A stretch of 6,943 nucleotides of DNA from Deltaproteobacteria bacterium (GTDB lineage: Bacteria > Myxococcota_A > UBA9160 > SMWR01): NCBI GenBank assembly GCA_019313605.1, contig JAFDAW010000148.1, positions 1 to 6,943 on the forward strand, in the 5' to 3' direction. The notes below the pieces were generated by a model that searched no databases, was not told the origin of the DNA, and saw nothing but the letters and a program-made list of their open reading frames with translations. Numbering within the stretch: the stretch's first letter is position 1; each line of letters starts with the position of its first letter. This document shows positions 1-5,996 of the stretch, piece after piece. The translations under genes and the position numbers were made by a program.

Positions 1-1007
1 AGCACGGCATCCTGCTCACCGAGGGGGCGCGCGGCGAGGGCGGCTACCTGATCAACGCCGACGGCGATCGCTTCATGTCGCGCTACGCGCCCTCCAAGAT
101 GGAACTCGGCCCGCGCGACATCGTCTCGCGCTCCGAGCAGACCGAGATCAACGAGGGGCGGGGCGCCGGGCCTAACAAAGATTATGTGTATCTCGACCTG
201 AGGCACCTCGGCAAGGACAAGATCATGGAGCGCTTGCCGCAGGTCTACAACCTCGGCAAGGACTTCATCGGAGTGGATTGCATCGAGAACCCGGTGCCGA
301 TCCAGCCCACCGCCCACTATTCAATGGGCGGTATTCCGGCGGACAACGATTGCCAGGTCTTCCTCGACGAGAAGGGCCAGCAGGTGACAGGTTTCTTCGT
401 CGCGGGCGAGTGCTCGTGCACCTCGGTGCACGGCGCCAACCGACTCGGCACCAACTCGCTGCTCGAGGCCCTGGTCTTCGGGCGCCGCGCGGGCAAGAAG
501 ATGCTCGACGTGACGCCGGGGCTCACGCTGGCCGACGTGAACGAGGAGCGCGAGATCGAGGCGGCCCAGAAGGAGATCGGAGTGCTCTACGCGGGGGACG
601 GCTCGGAAGACCTGAGCGTCATTCGCGAAGAGCTGAAGGAAATCATGACCTACAAGGTCGGCGTCTATCGCTGTGCGGAAGACATGCAGCGGGCGCGCGC
701 CGAGATCAAGGGTCTGCGGGATCGCTTTGGCAAGGTTCAGGTGAAGGACCCCGGCACCAACTTCAATCTCAACCTGATCGACGCTTTGGAACTCTCGAAC
801 ATGCTCGAGTACTCCGAACTGATCGTCAGCGGTGGTCTGGCGCGAGAGGAAAGCCGCGGCGCGCACTTCCGCACCGACTTCCCCACCCGCGATGACGAGA
901 ACTGGATGCACCACACCATGGCCTTCCGCACCGATGACGGCGGCCACGAGTTGAAATACAAGCCCGTGACGGTCACCCGATTCCAGCCCGAAGAGAGGAA
1001 GTACTGA
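1..1007 (+). CDS. sdhA: Succinate dehydrogenase/fumarate reductase flavoprotein subunit, 5'-truncated
   Basis: Flavoprotein that interconverts succinate and fumarate and passes electrons to the iron-sulfur subunit. The first full codon is at 3 and the frame is open to the window edge, so the Met at 75 is internal. About 334 residues of a family length near 590 are present. The N-terminal FAD-binding half, including the covalent-FAD histidine, lies outside. Visible motifs match E. coli SdhA closely: LLTEGARGEGGY, then GPRDIVSR with the catalytic arginine (R286 equivalent, codon 114-116), PTAHYSMGGI with the substrate histidine (H354 equivalent, codon 315-317), and HGANRLGTNSL with the substrate arginine (R399 equivalent, codon 441-443). 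The C-terminal domain has ESRGAHFRTDFPTRDDENW and ends in KY. The stop overlaps the sdhB start by one base (TGATG), which implies translational coupling. The catalytic residues alone do not tell whether the enzyme oxidises succinate or reduces fumarate. Confidence 0.97.
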   Translation, partial: HGILLTEGARGEGGYLINADGDRFMSRYAPSKMELGPRDIVSRSEQTEINEGRGAGPNKDYVYLDLRHLGKDKIMERLPQVYNLGKDFIGVDCIENPVPIQPTAHYSMGGIPADNDCQVFLDEKGQQVTGFFVAGECSCTSVHGANRLGTNSLLEALVFGRRAGKKMLDVTPGLTLADVNEEREIEAAQKEIGVLYAGDGSEDLSVIREELKEIMTYKVGVYRCAEDMQRARAEIKGLRDRFGKVQVKDPGTNFNLNLIDALELSNMLEYSELIVSGGLAREESRGAHFRTDFPTRDDENWMHHTMAFRTDDGGHELKYKPVTVTRFQPEERKY

Positions 1008-1966
1008 TGGCCAGCAAGGTCACTATGAGAATCCAGCGGTTCGATCCGGCTGTGGACAAGGAGCCGCACGATCAGGATTTCGAGATCGAACTGCCCGCTG
1101 GCATCACCATCTTGAAGGCGCTCAACAAGGTTCGCGCCGAAAAAGATCCGACGCTGGCGCTGCGCTACTCGTGCGGCTCGGCGATCTGCGGATCCTGCGC
1201 GCTGAAGGTCAACGGACACGCGCGCCTCGCCTGCAAAACGCAGGTTTCCGATTGCACGATCGACGGCGTAATGCGCGTCGGGCCGATCGGCAACCTCAAG
1301 ATCCTGCGCGACCTCGTAGTCGATATGGATCCCTTCCTGGAATCGCTCGGCAAGGTGAAGCCGTATCTCGAGGCGGGTAACGGCAGTGTGCCCGAGCTCG
1401 AACGCACGCAGCGCCCGGAGGAATTCCTGCAGATCGACCCCTCCACGACCTGCATCCTCTGCGCCGCCTGCTATTCCGACTGCAACGTGCTTGCGGTGGA
1501 CGAGAACTTCTTCGGCCCCGCGACGCTCGCCAAGGCACACCGCTTCATCTTCGACTCGCGCGATGTCGACACGCCCGAGCGGATGCGCGCGATCTCGGCG
1601 AAGACCGGCGTCTGGGATTGCACCCACTGCGGCGAGTGCTCGACGCGCTGTCCGACCGAGACCAAGCCGCTGGAGCGCATCGAAGAGATCCGCACCAAGG
1701 CCATGGCCGACGGATTCCACGGCAACGCCGGTGCACGTCATGCACTCGGATTCAGGGAAACCGTTGGGAAACGCGGGATCCTCGATGAGAACTACCTACC
1801 TGCGCGCAGCATGGGCTTCTTCAATATTCCCGGGCTGCTCTCGCTCGTGCCGATCGGGCTGAGGATGATGATGCGGGGCAAGAATCCGCCGTTGATCCCG
1901 CACAAGATCGACAAGGTGGACGAAGTCAAGAAGACCTTTGCGCGTTTCGAGGAGCTCCGAAAATGA
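1007..1966 (+). CDS. sdhB: Succinate dehydrogenase/fumarate reductase iron-sulfur subunit, E-type with HdrC-like C-terminal half
   Basis: Carries electrons from SdhA to the next subunit. The 319 residues are well above the roughly 240 of classical SdhB. The N-terminal ferredoxin domain has a [2Fe-2S] motif at C56, C61, C64 and C76. The second motif is C149-x2-C152-x2-C155-x3-C159, followed by Asn where Pro is usual. The third motif is C205-x2-C208-x2-C211-x3-C215-Pro. Classical SdhB has a non-cysteine residue (Ile in E. coli) at the C208 position and holds [3Fe-4S] there. The full cysteine set here suggests a second [4Fe-4S]. After it comes a tail of about 100 residues including MMMRGKNPPLIPHKI (288-302), which resembles the end of HdrC. 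The start is set by ATG overlapping the sdhA stop, with AGAGGAA upstream. The gene overlaps the next one by four bases (ATGA). Membership in the SdhAB pair is certain; the E-type reading rests on the motifs and the neighbour. Confidence 0.94.
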   Translation: MASKVTMRIQRFDPAVDKEPHDQDFEIELPAGITILKALNKVRAEKDPTLALRYSCGSAICGSCALKVNGHARLACKTQVSDCTIDGVMRVGPIGNLKILRDLVVDMDPFLESLGKVKPYLEAGNGSVPELERTQRPEEFLQIDPSTTCILCAACYSDCNVLAVDENFFGPATLAKAHRFIFDSRDVDTPERMRAISAKTGVWDCTHCGECSTRCPTETKPLERIEEIRTKAMADGFHGNAGARHALGFRETVGKRGILDENYLPARSMGFFNIPGLLSLVPIGLRMMMRGKNPPLIPHKIDKVDEVKKTFARFEELRK

Positions 1967-2832
1967 AGTACGCCCTCTACACCGGGTGCGTCGCGAAGGG
2001 TGCGGGACGAGAGAATCTGGTCGCCACCTACCTCGCCTGCGAGAAACTGGGGATCGAGTTGGTCGAGATGACCGATGCCGCCTGCTGTGGCGCCGGCGTC
2101 ATCAACGAAGACAACCCCATGGTCGCCGACATCATGAACGCGCGCACGTTCTCGCTCGCCGAGGCCCAGGGCCTCGACATCATGAACATCTGCACCACCT
2201 GCCAGGGAGTACACCGCAAAGCGCAGCGCAAGCTCGAAGGCAAGCCCGACCACATGGCGCGCGTCAACGACGAACTCGAGCGCGACACCGGGCGCCGCTA
2301 CAAGGGCGAAGTCAAGGTCAAGCACTTTTACGAGGTGCTGCTGAACGACTACGGCCTGGAGAAGCTGAAGGAGAAGGTCGTCAACCCGTTGTCGGGCCTC
2401 AAGCTGGGAGCCTTCTACGGCTGCTACGCGACGCGACCGCCCGAAGTCAACGACCTCGAGAACCCGGACGACCCCGACGAACTCGAGAACCTGATCGAAG
2501 CCCTCGGCGCCACGCCCATCCGCTACGACGAGCGACTCAAGTGCTGCGGCTTCCCGATCGCCATGGTGAACAAGAAGAACTCGATGCAGCTCGGCGGCAA
2601 CGCCATCGTGAGCGCCAAAGAAGCCGGCGCGGACGCGATGGTCACGCCCTGCCCGCTCTGCCACCTGAACCTCGACGCCTACCAGCCGGACATGGAATCA
2701 CGCGTGGGCCGCAAGCTGGACATGCCGATCCTGCACATCCCGCAGCTGGTCGCGATGGCGCTAGGCGTGTCGAAGGAGGCGGTACGCCTCCAGACCCACA
2801 TCGTGCGACCGACGGGGCTGCTGGCGTCTTAG
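1963..2832 (+). CDS. sdhE: HdrB-like double-CCG subunit of E-type succinate dehydrogenase/fumarate reductase (SdhE)
   Basis: Cysteine-rich subunit related to HdrB of heterodisulfide reductase. In E-type complexes it takes the place of the membrane anchors SdhC/SdhD. It has two complete CCG modules: C9-x31-C41C42-x34-C77-x2-C80, and C154-x39-C194C195-x34-C230-x2-C233. In HdrB, CCG modules bind non-cubane iron-sulfur clusters; in related proteins one module can bind zinc. The 289 residues match the usual HdrB/SdhE size. No transmembrane segment is visible. The ATG overlaps the sdhB stop as ATGA, with GGAG at 1951-1954 in good Shine-Dalgarno position, so the three genes are probably coupled. The symbol sdhE is also used for an unrelated small FAD-assembly factor, which this is not. 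The final electron partner (quinone, or a dithiol as in methanogen thiol:fumarate reductase) cannot be told from sequence. No further subunit follows downstream. Confidence 0.93.
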   Translation: MKYALYTGCVAKGAGRENLVATYLACEKLGIELVEMTDAACCGAGVINEDNPMVADIMNARTFSLAEAQGLDIMNICTTCQGVHRKAQRKLEGKPDHMARVNDELERDTGRRYKGEVKVKHFYEVLLNDYGLEKLKEKVVNPLSGLKLGAFYGCYATRPPEVNDLENPDDPDELENLIEALGATPIRYDERLKCCGFPIAMVNKKNSMQLGGNAIVSAKEAGADAMVTPCPLCHLNLDAYQPDMESRVGRKLDMPILHIPQLVAMALGVSKEAVRLQTHIVRPTGLLAS

Positions 2833-2852
2833 GTTTCCGCGCGGCGGGAAAC
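2833..2852 (+). terminator. Weak hairpin directly after the sdhE stop
   Basis: GTTTCC (2833-2838) can pair with GGAAAC (2847-2852) around an 8-base GC-rich loop, starting on the base after the sdhE stop codon. No T-run follows, so it is not a standard intrinsic terminator. It may only protect the 3' end or pause polymerase between the convergent sdhE and DUF1499 genes. The remaining 2853-2902 shows nothing I recognise. Confidence 0.2.
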
Positions 2853-2898
2853 GTGGTCAGCTCCAATCGGGTCGATGATCTATCCGCAACCTCAGGGC

Positions 2899-2938
2899 GG
2901 AGATTCACCAACGTCCCCGCCTATTCGACAACATCCTC
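2899..2938 (-). repeat. Two diverged units of a roughly 20-bp repeat spanning the DUF1499 stop codon
   Basis: On the - strand this reads as two head-to-tail units of about 20 bases. The first (2938-2919) covers the last codons and stop of the DUF1499 gene and is 15/18 identical to GGGGACGTTGTTGAATAG at 3490-3473. The second (2918-2899) lies past the stop and contains GGGGACGTTGGTGAAT. The 12-mer TAGGCGGGGACG (2923-2912) straddles the junction, and its TAG is the DUF1499 stop. Positions 2903-2923 match 3475-3495 at 20 of 21 bases in the same orientation. No clear hairpin forms within a unit. Confidence 0.6.
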
Positions 2939-3403
2939 GCCGAACGACCGAGTGATTGCATCTGCTCTCTTTCGATTGACGCCCAGATCGCTGTGGCCGA
3001 CGCGGGAGGCGGAGCGGATGTGAATTCGATTTTGTGGTGCGTCCAACCTGCATTCGACGTCATCGACGAATTTGAAGAGGGAAGAGGAGAATGTTGCGGC
3101 GATGTATTCGTCGTTGACGATCGCGACTTCTCCGCCGAGCCCTTTGATGACCTGCTGGATTTTGGACCAGGCTTCCCTGGTGTCCGTGCCTGAATAATCG
3201 AGCGGCGCAATCTGGTGATCTGCATCCTCACCGGCTTCGCTGCTCACGCAATTCGGTTTGTCGGGGCAAGGAGCAAGTGTGCCGGATACCAGACCCGGGG
3301 GTTGGCCCGATTTGGAGCTGTGGCCGAGCATGCTGCAGCGGACGAGTAGGGCCGCCGCGATCACTGCGACGACTGCGACCAGAACCCTGGAGAGCTTTTT
3401 CAT
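2921..3403 (-). CDS. DUF1499 family protein with N-terminal membrane segment
   Basis: A 160-residue protein of unknown function. Residues 5-22 are a hydrophobic helix after MKK, ending at Cys23, so it is exported or membrane-anchored with the domain on the outer face. LVRC is a poor lipobox because Arg sits before Cys, so lipidation is unlikely. The DUF1499 hallmarks are LAPCPDKPNCVSS near residues 43-55, a central segment with DDVECRLD, and HIRSASRVGHSDLGVNRKR near 132-150. Two Cys in the first motif (46 and 52) could form a disulfide. The start is the ATG before the signal-like helix, with only a weak GGA upstream. The gene converges on sdhE and follows the molybdoenzyme gene on the same strand after a 101-base gap. 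The last residues and stop (DVVE) lie in a repeat unit, so the extreme C-terminus may have been added by repeat insertion. Family assignment is firm, function is not known. Confidence 0.9.
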   Translation of the reverse strand: MKKLSRVLVAVVAVIAAALLVRCSMLGHSSKSGQPPGLVSGTLAPCPDKPNCVSSEAGEDADHQIAPLDYSGTDTREAWSKIQQVIKGLGGEVAIVNDEYIAATFSSSLFKFVDDVECRLDAPQNRIHIRSASRVGHSDLGVNRKRADAITRSFGEDVVE

Positions 3404-3433
3404 TCGTGATCCAAAACCAGGTAAAGATGGGTC

Positions 3434-3446
3434 GAACGGTCCGTTC
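3434..3446. promoter_or_regulatory. Perfect palindrome in the DUF1499 gene leader
   Basis: GAACGG (3434-3439) and CCGTTC (3441-3446) are exact inverted repeats around one central base. If one bulged C is allowed, the arms extend to TCGAACGG/CCGTTCCGA. The site lies 31 bases upstream of the DUF1499 start codon, where a repressor operator or a leader hairpin would sit. No regulator gene is nearby and no family is recognisable, so the role is inferred from symmetry and position only. Confidence 0.35.
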
Positions 3447-3470
3447 CGAACTGTCCCTCGCCACCAACTA

Positions 3471-3508
3471 AACTATTCAACAACGTCCCCGCCTACGTCC
3501 CCGCCTAC
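3471..3508 (-). repeat. Repeat with two tandem 12-mers at the molybdoenzyme stop codon
   Basis: On the - strand TAGGCGGGGACG occurs twice in a row (3507-3496 and 3495-3484), followed by TTGTTGAATAG (3483-3473). The first TAG is the stop codon of the molybdoenzyme gene, and the second is an in-frame backup stop four codons later. The second copy and what follows match the repeat at 2903-2923. A more degenerate GTCCCTCGCC lies further along at 3453-3462 (+ strand). The block sits in the 101-base gap between the two - strand genes, upstream of the DUF1499 gene. Confidence 0.65.
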
Positions 3509-5778
3509 ATCGCCTCGACGCGCGCGGCGGTGCTCTTGTGCCATGGAGTACCGGCGATCGGATCGCGATCTTCCGTGGAAGTCAGCTCGTTGGGCGCGAT
3601 GCCGCCGATGTCTTTGGCGTTCGAATGCGCGATGCCGGTGCCGTTTGGCAGCGAGATGTGGCCCGCCTGCATCCGGTCCGAGATCTCGACGACGACCTCC
3701 GCGCTGCCGCGGCGGGTCGTGAGTCGTGCGCGTCCGCCTTCCGAGAGCCCAATGCGTTCCGCATCTTCGGGACTGATGCGCAGCGCACCCGACGCATCCT
3801 TTCGGCGCCAGGCGGGATCGCGCAGGATCGTGTTGGCGGTGAACGCACGGCGCTCGCCTGCGGAAAGTACGAGGGGAAACTCTCGATCGACGGGCATTCG
3901 CTGCTCGGTGGGCAGGCTGTCGAGTTCTTCGAAGAGCTCCGGAAGCGCGAGCTGGATCCGACCGTTGGGCGTCGCGATCTTGCTGCTGCTGTCGTCCCAT
4001 GCGTCGATCGCGAAGACGAAGCCGCGGTCGTTTTCGAGCATCGCGTCGAAGAGCGCATCGCCGAGGTCCTCTCCATCCGCGGCCCCGATGCCGGCGCGGC
4101 GGATCGAATCTGGAATGCTCTGTGCGGAGATCTGCGCCAGCGCCCAGAGCACGGCGGCCTCCGCGGTGCCCTTGGGCAACTTGTCGCCGATCGCGCGATA
4201 CAGCGCGACGGGCGCCATCCTCAAGAAGCTCGGGTCGCTACTGAGCAGTTCGAAGAACTTCGCGCGGAATGCCGCGCGGCCCTCGTCCCAGGCGCCGCGC
4301 AATGAATCCACCGCGGGCTGCGGCAGCGCCCCCATCGCCTCAGTCAACCGCGCGTGCAACTCGGCTTCGGAGAACAAGTCCTCCGGCGGATCCATCAGCG
4401 CGTGCCGAAGGTGGAAGTAGTTCTTCGGAAATTCAAAGTTGAAGAACGTCGCTTCGGCCTTCTCGAATTGGGTGGCGACCGGCAAGACGTAATCCGCCAT
4501 GCGCCCGGTTTCGCTGAGCGCGATGTCGACGACGACGACCAGATCGAGCGCTTCGAAGGCCTCGCGCATCCGCTGGCTGTCCGCGAGCGAATGCACCGGG
4601 TTCGCGGCCTCGACGAACATGGCGCGGAAGCGCTTCGGATGGTCGGTCAGGATTTCATCGGGAATCACATTGCACGGAGTGAGGCCGGCGATGATCCTCG
4701 ATTTTGTCACGGGCGTGCGGTGATCCTTTGCGATCGACCCGGGATTAAAGAGCGGCTGGAGCGACGTGACGGGATAGGCGGAGCCCGGTCGGCCGTAGTT
4801 TCCCGTCCCGTATGCGAGCAATCGATGCAGGTAACTGACCAGCGTCGAATGGCGGTTCATCTGTACGCCGAGGTCTTCAAAGAAAGCCGCACTCTTGGCA
4901 GACGCGATGCGCCGCGCGGCTGTGCGCACGAGCTCCTCGGGCACACCGGCCCGCGCACAGTAGTCGTCAACCGGTAGCACCTCGAAATGCGGGAGAACCT
5001 CCTCGAGGCCGTCGGTGTGCGCCGCAAGCCAGTCGCGCGCGAGTAGATCTTCCTGGACGATCACGGCAAACATCGCGGCCAGCAGCCAGGCGTCACCGCC
5101 GGGCTTGACCTGGAGGTGGATGTCCGCGAGATCCGCCGTTTCCGTGCGCCGCGGATCGATGACGATCATGCAGCGCTCGGGATCCTTCGAAATCTCGCGA
5201 AGCGCCACACGCGCGCGCGGAATGCCGTGCGAAAACCAGGGATTCTTGCCGATGAAGACGCCGACTTCACAGTGTTCGAAATCACTGCGCGTGAATCGGC
5301 CGAGCACATGCATCGCGACCCAGGCCTCGCCGGTCTTTTCCTGGGCCAGCGCATTCGAGCGATAACGGGTACCCAGCGCCGCGCGCAGCGAGAGCGAATA
5401 GGCGCCCGGCAGATGATTGCCCTGCCCGCCCCCGCCGTAGTAGAAGATCGATTCGCCACCGTGCTCGTCGCGAATCGCACACAAGCGTTCGGCGACTTCG
5501 CGAATTGCGGTTTCCCAATCGATCTGCTCGAAGGAGCCGTCAGCCCGCTTGCGCAGCGGCGCTGTTAGTCGCTCCGGGTCGTTCTGGTAGAAATCGAGGC
5601 GGGAGGGCTTCTCGCACGCATAGCCCTCGGAAGACGGATGCGCCTTGTCGCCGCGCACCTTCGTCAGCCGGCGTCCTCCGTCGCCCCCGAGCTGCACTTC
5701 GATCCCGCAGTTGCACTCACAGAGGATGCAGGCGCTGGGTTTCCAGGCTGAAGCGTTCTGCTCGTCGACTTCTGCCAT
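3505..5778 (-). CDS. Molybdopterin (bis-MGD) oxidoreductase, substrate unknown
   Basis: A 757-residue member of the large DMSO-reductase/formate-dehydrogenase superfamily. An N-terminal [4Fe-4S] motif is present: C17-x2-C20-x3-C24-x30-C55. The molybdopterin core follows, with IGKNPWFSHG (176-185), VIDPRRTETADLADIHLQVKPGGDA (206-230), MFVEAANPVHSLADS (387-401) and ALSETGRMADYVLPVATQFEKAEAT (420-444). The C-terminal cofactor-binding domain is roughly 630-757, with HISLPNGTGIAHSN. Where formate dehydrogenase or NapA carries the metal-bound Sec or Cys, this protein reads RSNALAQEKTG (140-150), with no Cys, Ser, Sec or Asp. No Tat signal is seen, so it should be cytoplasmic. No electron-transfer or anchor subunit gene lies beside it. 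The start is fixed by AGGAGGA (- strand, 5791-5785), 6 bases before ATG. Family is certain; substrate and redox partner are unknown, and activity on formate, nitrate or another substrate cannot be assigned. Confidence 0.95.
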   Translation of the reverse strand: MAEVDEQNASAWKPSACILCECNCGIEVQLGGDGGRRLTKVRGDKAHPSSEGYACEKPSRLDFYQNDPERLTAPLRKRADGSFEQIDWETAIREVAERLCAIRDEHGGESIFYYGGGGQGNHLPGAYSLSLRAALGTRYRSNALAQEKTGEAWVAMHVLGRFTRSDFEHCEVGVFIGKNPWFSHGIPRARVALREISKDPERCMIVIDPRRTETADLADIHLQVKPGGDAWLLAAMFAVIVQEDLLARDWLAAHTDGLEEVLPHFEVLPVDDYCARAGVPEELVRTAARRIASAKSAAFFEDLGVQMNRHSTLVSYLHRLLAYGTGNYGRPGSAYPVTSLQPLFNPGSIAKDHRTPVTKSRIIAGLTPCNVIPDEILTDHPKRFRAMFVEAANPVHSLADSQRMREAFEALDLVVVVDIALSETGRMADYVLPVATQFEKAEATFFNFEFPKNYFHLRHALMDPPEDLFSEAELHARLTEAMGALPQPAVDSLRGAWDEGRAAFRAKFFELLSSDPSFLRMAPVALYRAIGDKLPKGTAEAAVLWALAQISAQSIPDSIRRAGIGAADGEDLGDALFDAMLENDRGFVFAIDAWDDSSSKIATPNGRIQLALPELFEELDSLPTEQRMPVDREFPLVLSAGERRAFTANTILRDPAWRRKDASGALRISPEDAERIGLSEGGRARLTTRRGSAEVVVEISDRMQAGHISLPNGTGIAHSNAKDIGGIAPNELTSTEDRDPIAGTPWHKSTAARVEAM

Positions 5779-5848
5779 CGAGTTTCCTCCTCGGTGCAGT
5801 GGGGCATTTCCCAGACTTCACGACCACGTCGCGACACGACTCGACAGC

Positions 5849-5877
5849 ATCATTGGCAACCGGGCCCTCTTTTGCAA
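5849..5877 (-). promoter_or_regulatory. Candidate sigma-70-type promoter for the molybdoenzyme gene
   Basis: On the - strand, TTGCAA (5877-5872) and AATGAT (5854-5849) are separated by exactly 17 bases. Each matches 4 of 6 consensus bases. They lie about 70 bases upstream of the molybdoenzyme start codon in the divergent intergenic region. In GC-rich DNA this is weak evidence. Confidence 0.22.
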
Positions 5878-5933
5878 TCGAATTCTTCCGAAACACACTC
5901 CAATCGACGCGCAGAGCTTCCTCCGTTGACTTT

Positions 5934-5962
5934 TTGCCATTTCCGAACGACCCGGGTTCGAT
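5934..5962 (+). promoter_or_regulatory. Candidate promoter for the djlA-like gene
   Basis: TTGCCA (5934-5939, 5 of 6 to the -35 consensus) and TTCGAT (5957-5962, 3 of 6 to -10) are 17 bases apart. This would place transcription start near 5969, about 28 bases before the ATG. An overlapping TTGACT at 5926 lacks a -10 partner at normal spacing. Evidence is weak. Confidence 0.2.
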
Positions 5963-5983
5963 CGCGTTACCCTCCCCTACTCA

Positions 5984-5988
5984 AAGGA
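5984..5988 (+). promoter_or_regulatory. Ribosome binding site that sets the djlA-like start
   Basis: AAGGA at 5984-5988 stands 8 bases before the ATG at 5997. The frame stays open upstream to 5505, but that part lies inside and antisense to the molybdoenzyme gene and encodes Arg/Ser-rich nonsense. This site supports the downstream ATG as the true start. Confidence 0.7.
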
Positions 5989-5996
5989 TTTGGACG

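Noticed and set aside
75..77. ATG at 75 as the sdhA start
   Set aside because: The frame is open and conserved upstream to base 3 (LLTEGARGEGGY), so this is an internal Met (DRFMSRYAP) of a truncated gene.
737..1741. Long - strand frame (334 codons) across sdhA/sdhB, and similar ones at 321-947 and 1792-2664
   Set aside because: All lie opposite conserved sdh genes and show low-complexity Arg/Ala/Val/Asp-rich composition with no recognisable domain.
1938..3023. Overlapping + strand frame of 361 codons across sdhE
   Set aside because: It is a frame-shifted reading of sdhE, rich in Arg, Gly and Pro; the sdhE frame has both intact CCG modules.
3335..3337. Lipoprotein cysteine in the DUF1499 protein (Cys23)
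   Set aside because: The preceding residues LVR do not fit a lipobox because Arg is at the -1 position.
3473..4000. - strand frame of 175 codons ending in repeated DVGGDVGGDVVE
   Set aside because: It is an Arg-rich out-of-frame reading of the molybdoenzyme gene; the repeated tail is the tandem DNA repeat being translated.
3538..4305. Long open frame on the + strand, opposite the molybdoenzyme gene (255 codons)
   Set aside because: It is antisense to well-conserved molybdopterin enzyme sequence, has no family motif, and long shadow frames are expected in GC-rich DNA.
5505..5996. N-terminal extension of the djlA-like frame by 164 codons
   Set aside because: It overlaps the molybdoenzyme gene and its promoter region antisense, has no domain, and a good ribosome binding site precedes the internal ATG, where the DjlA-type membrane helix begins.
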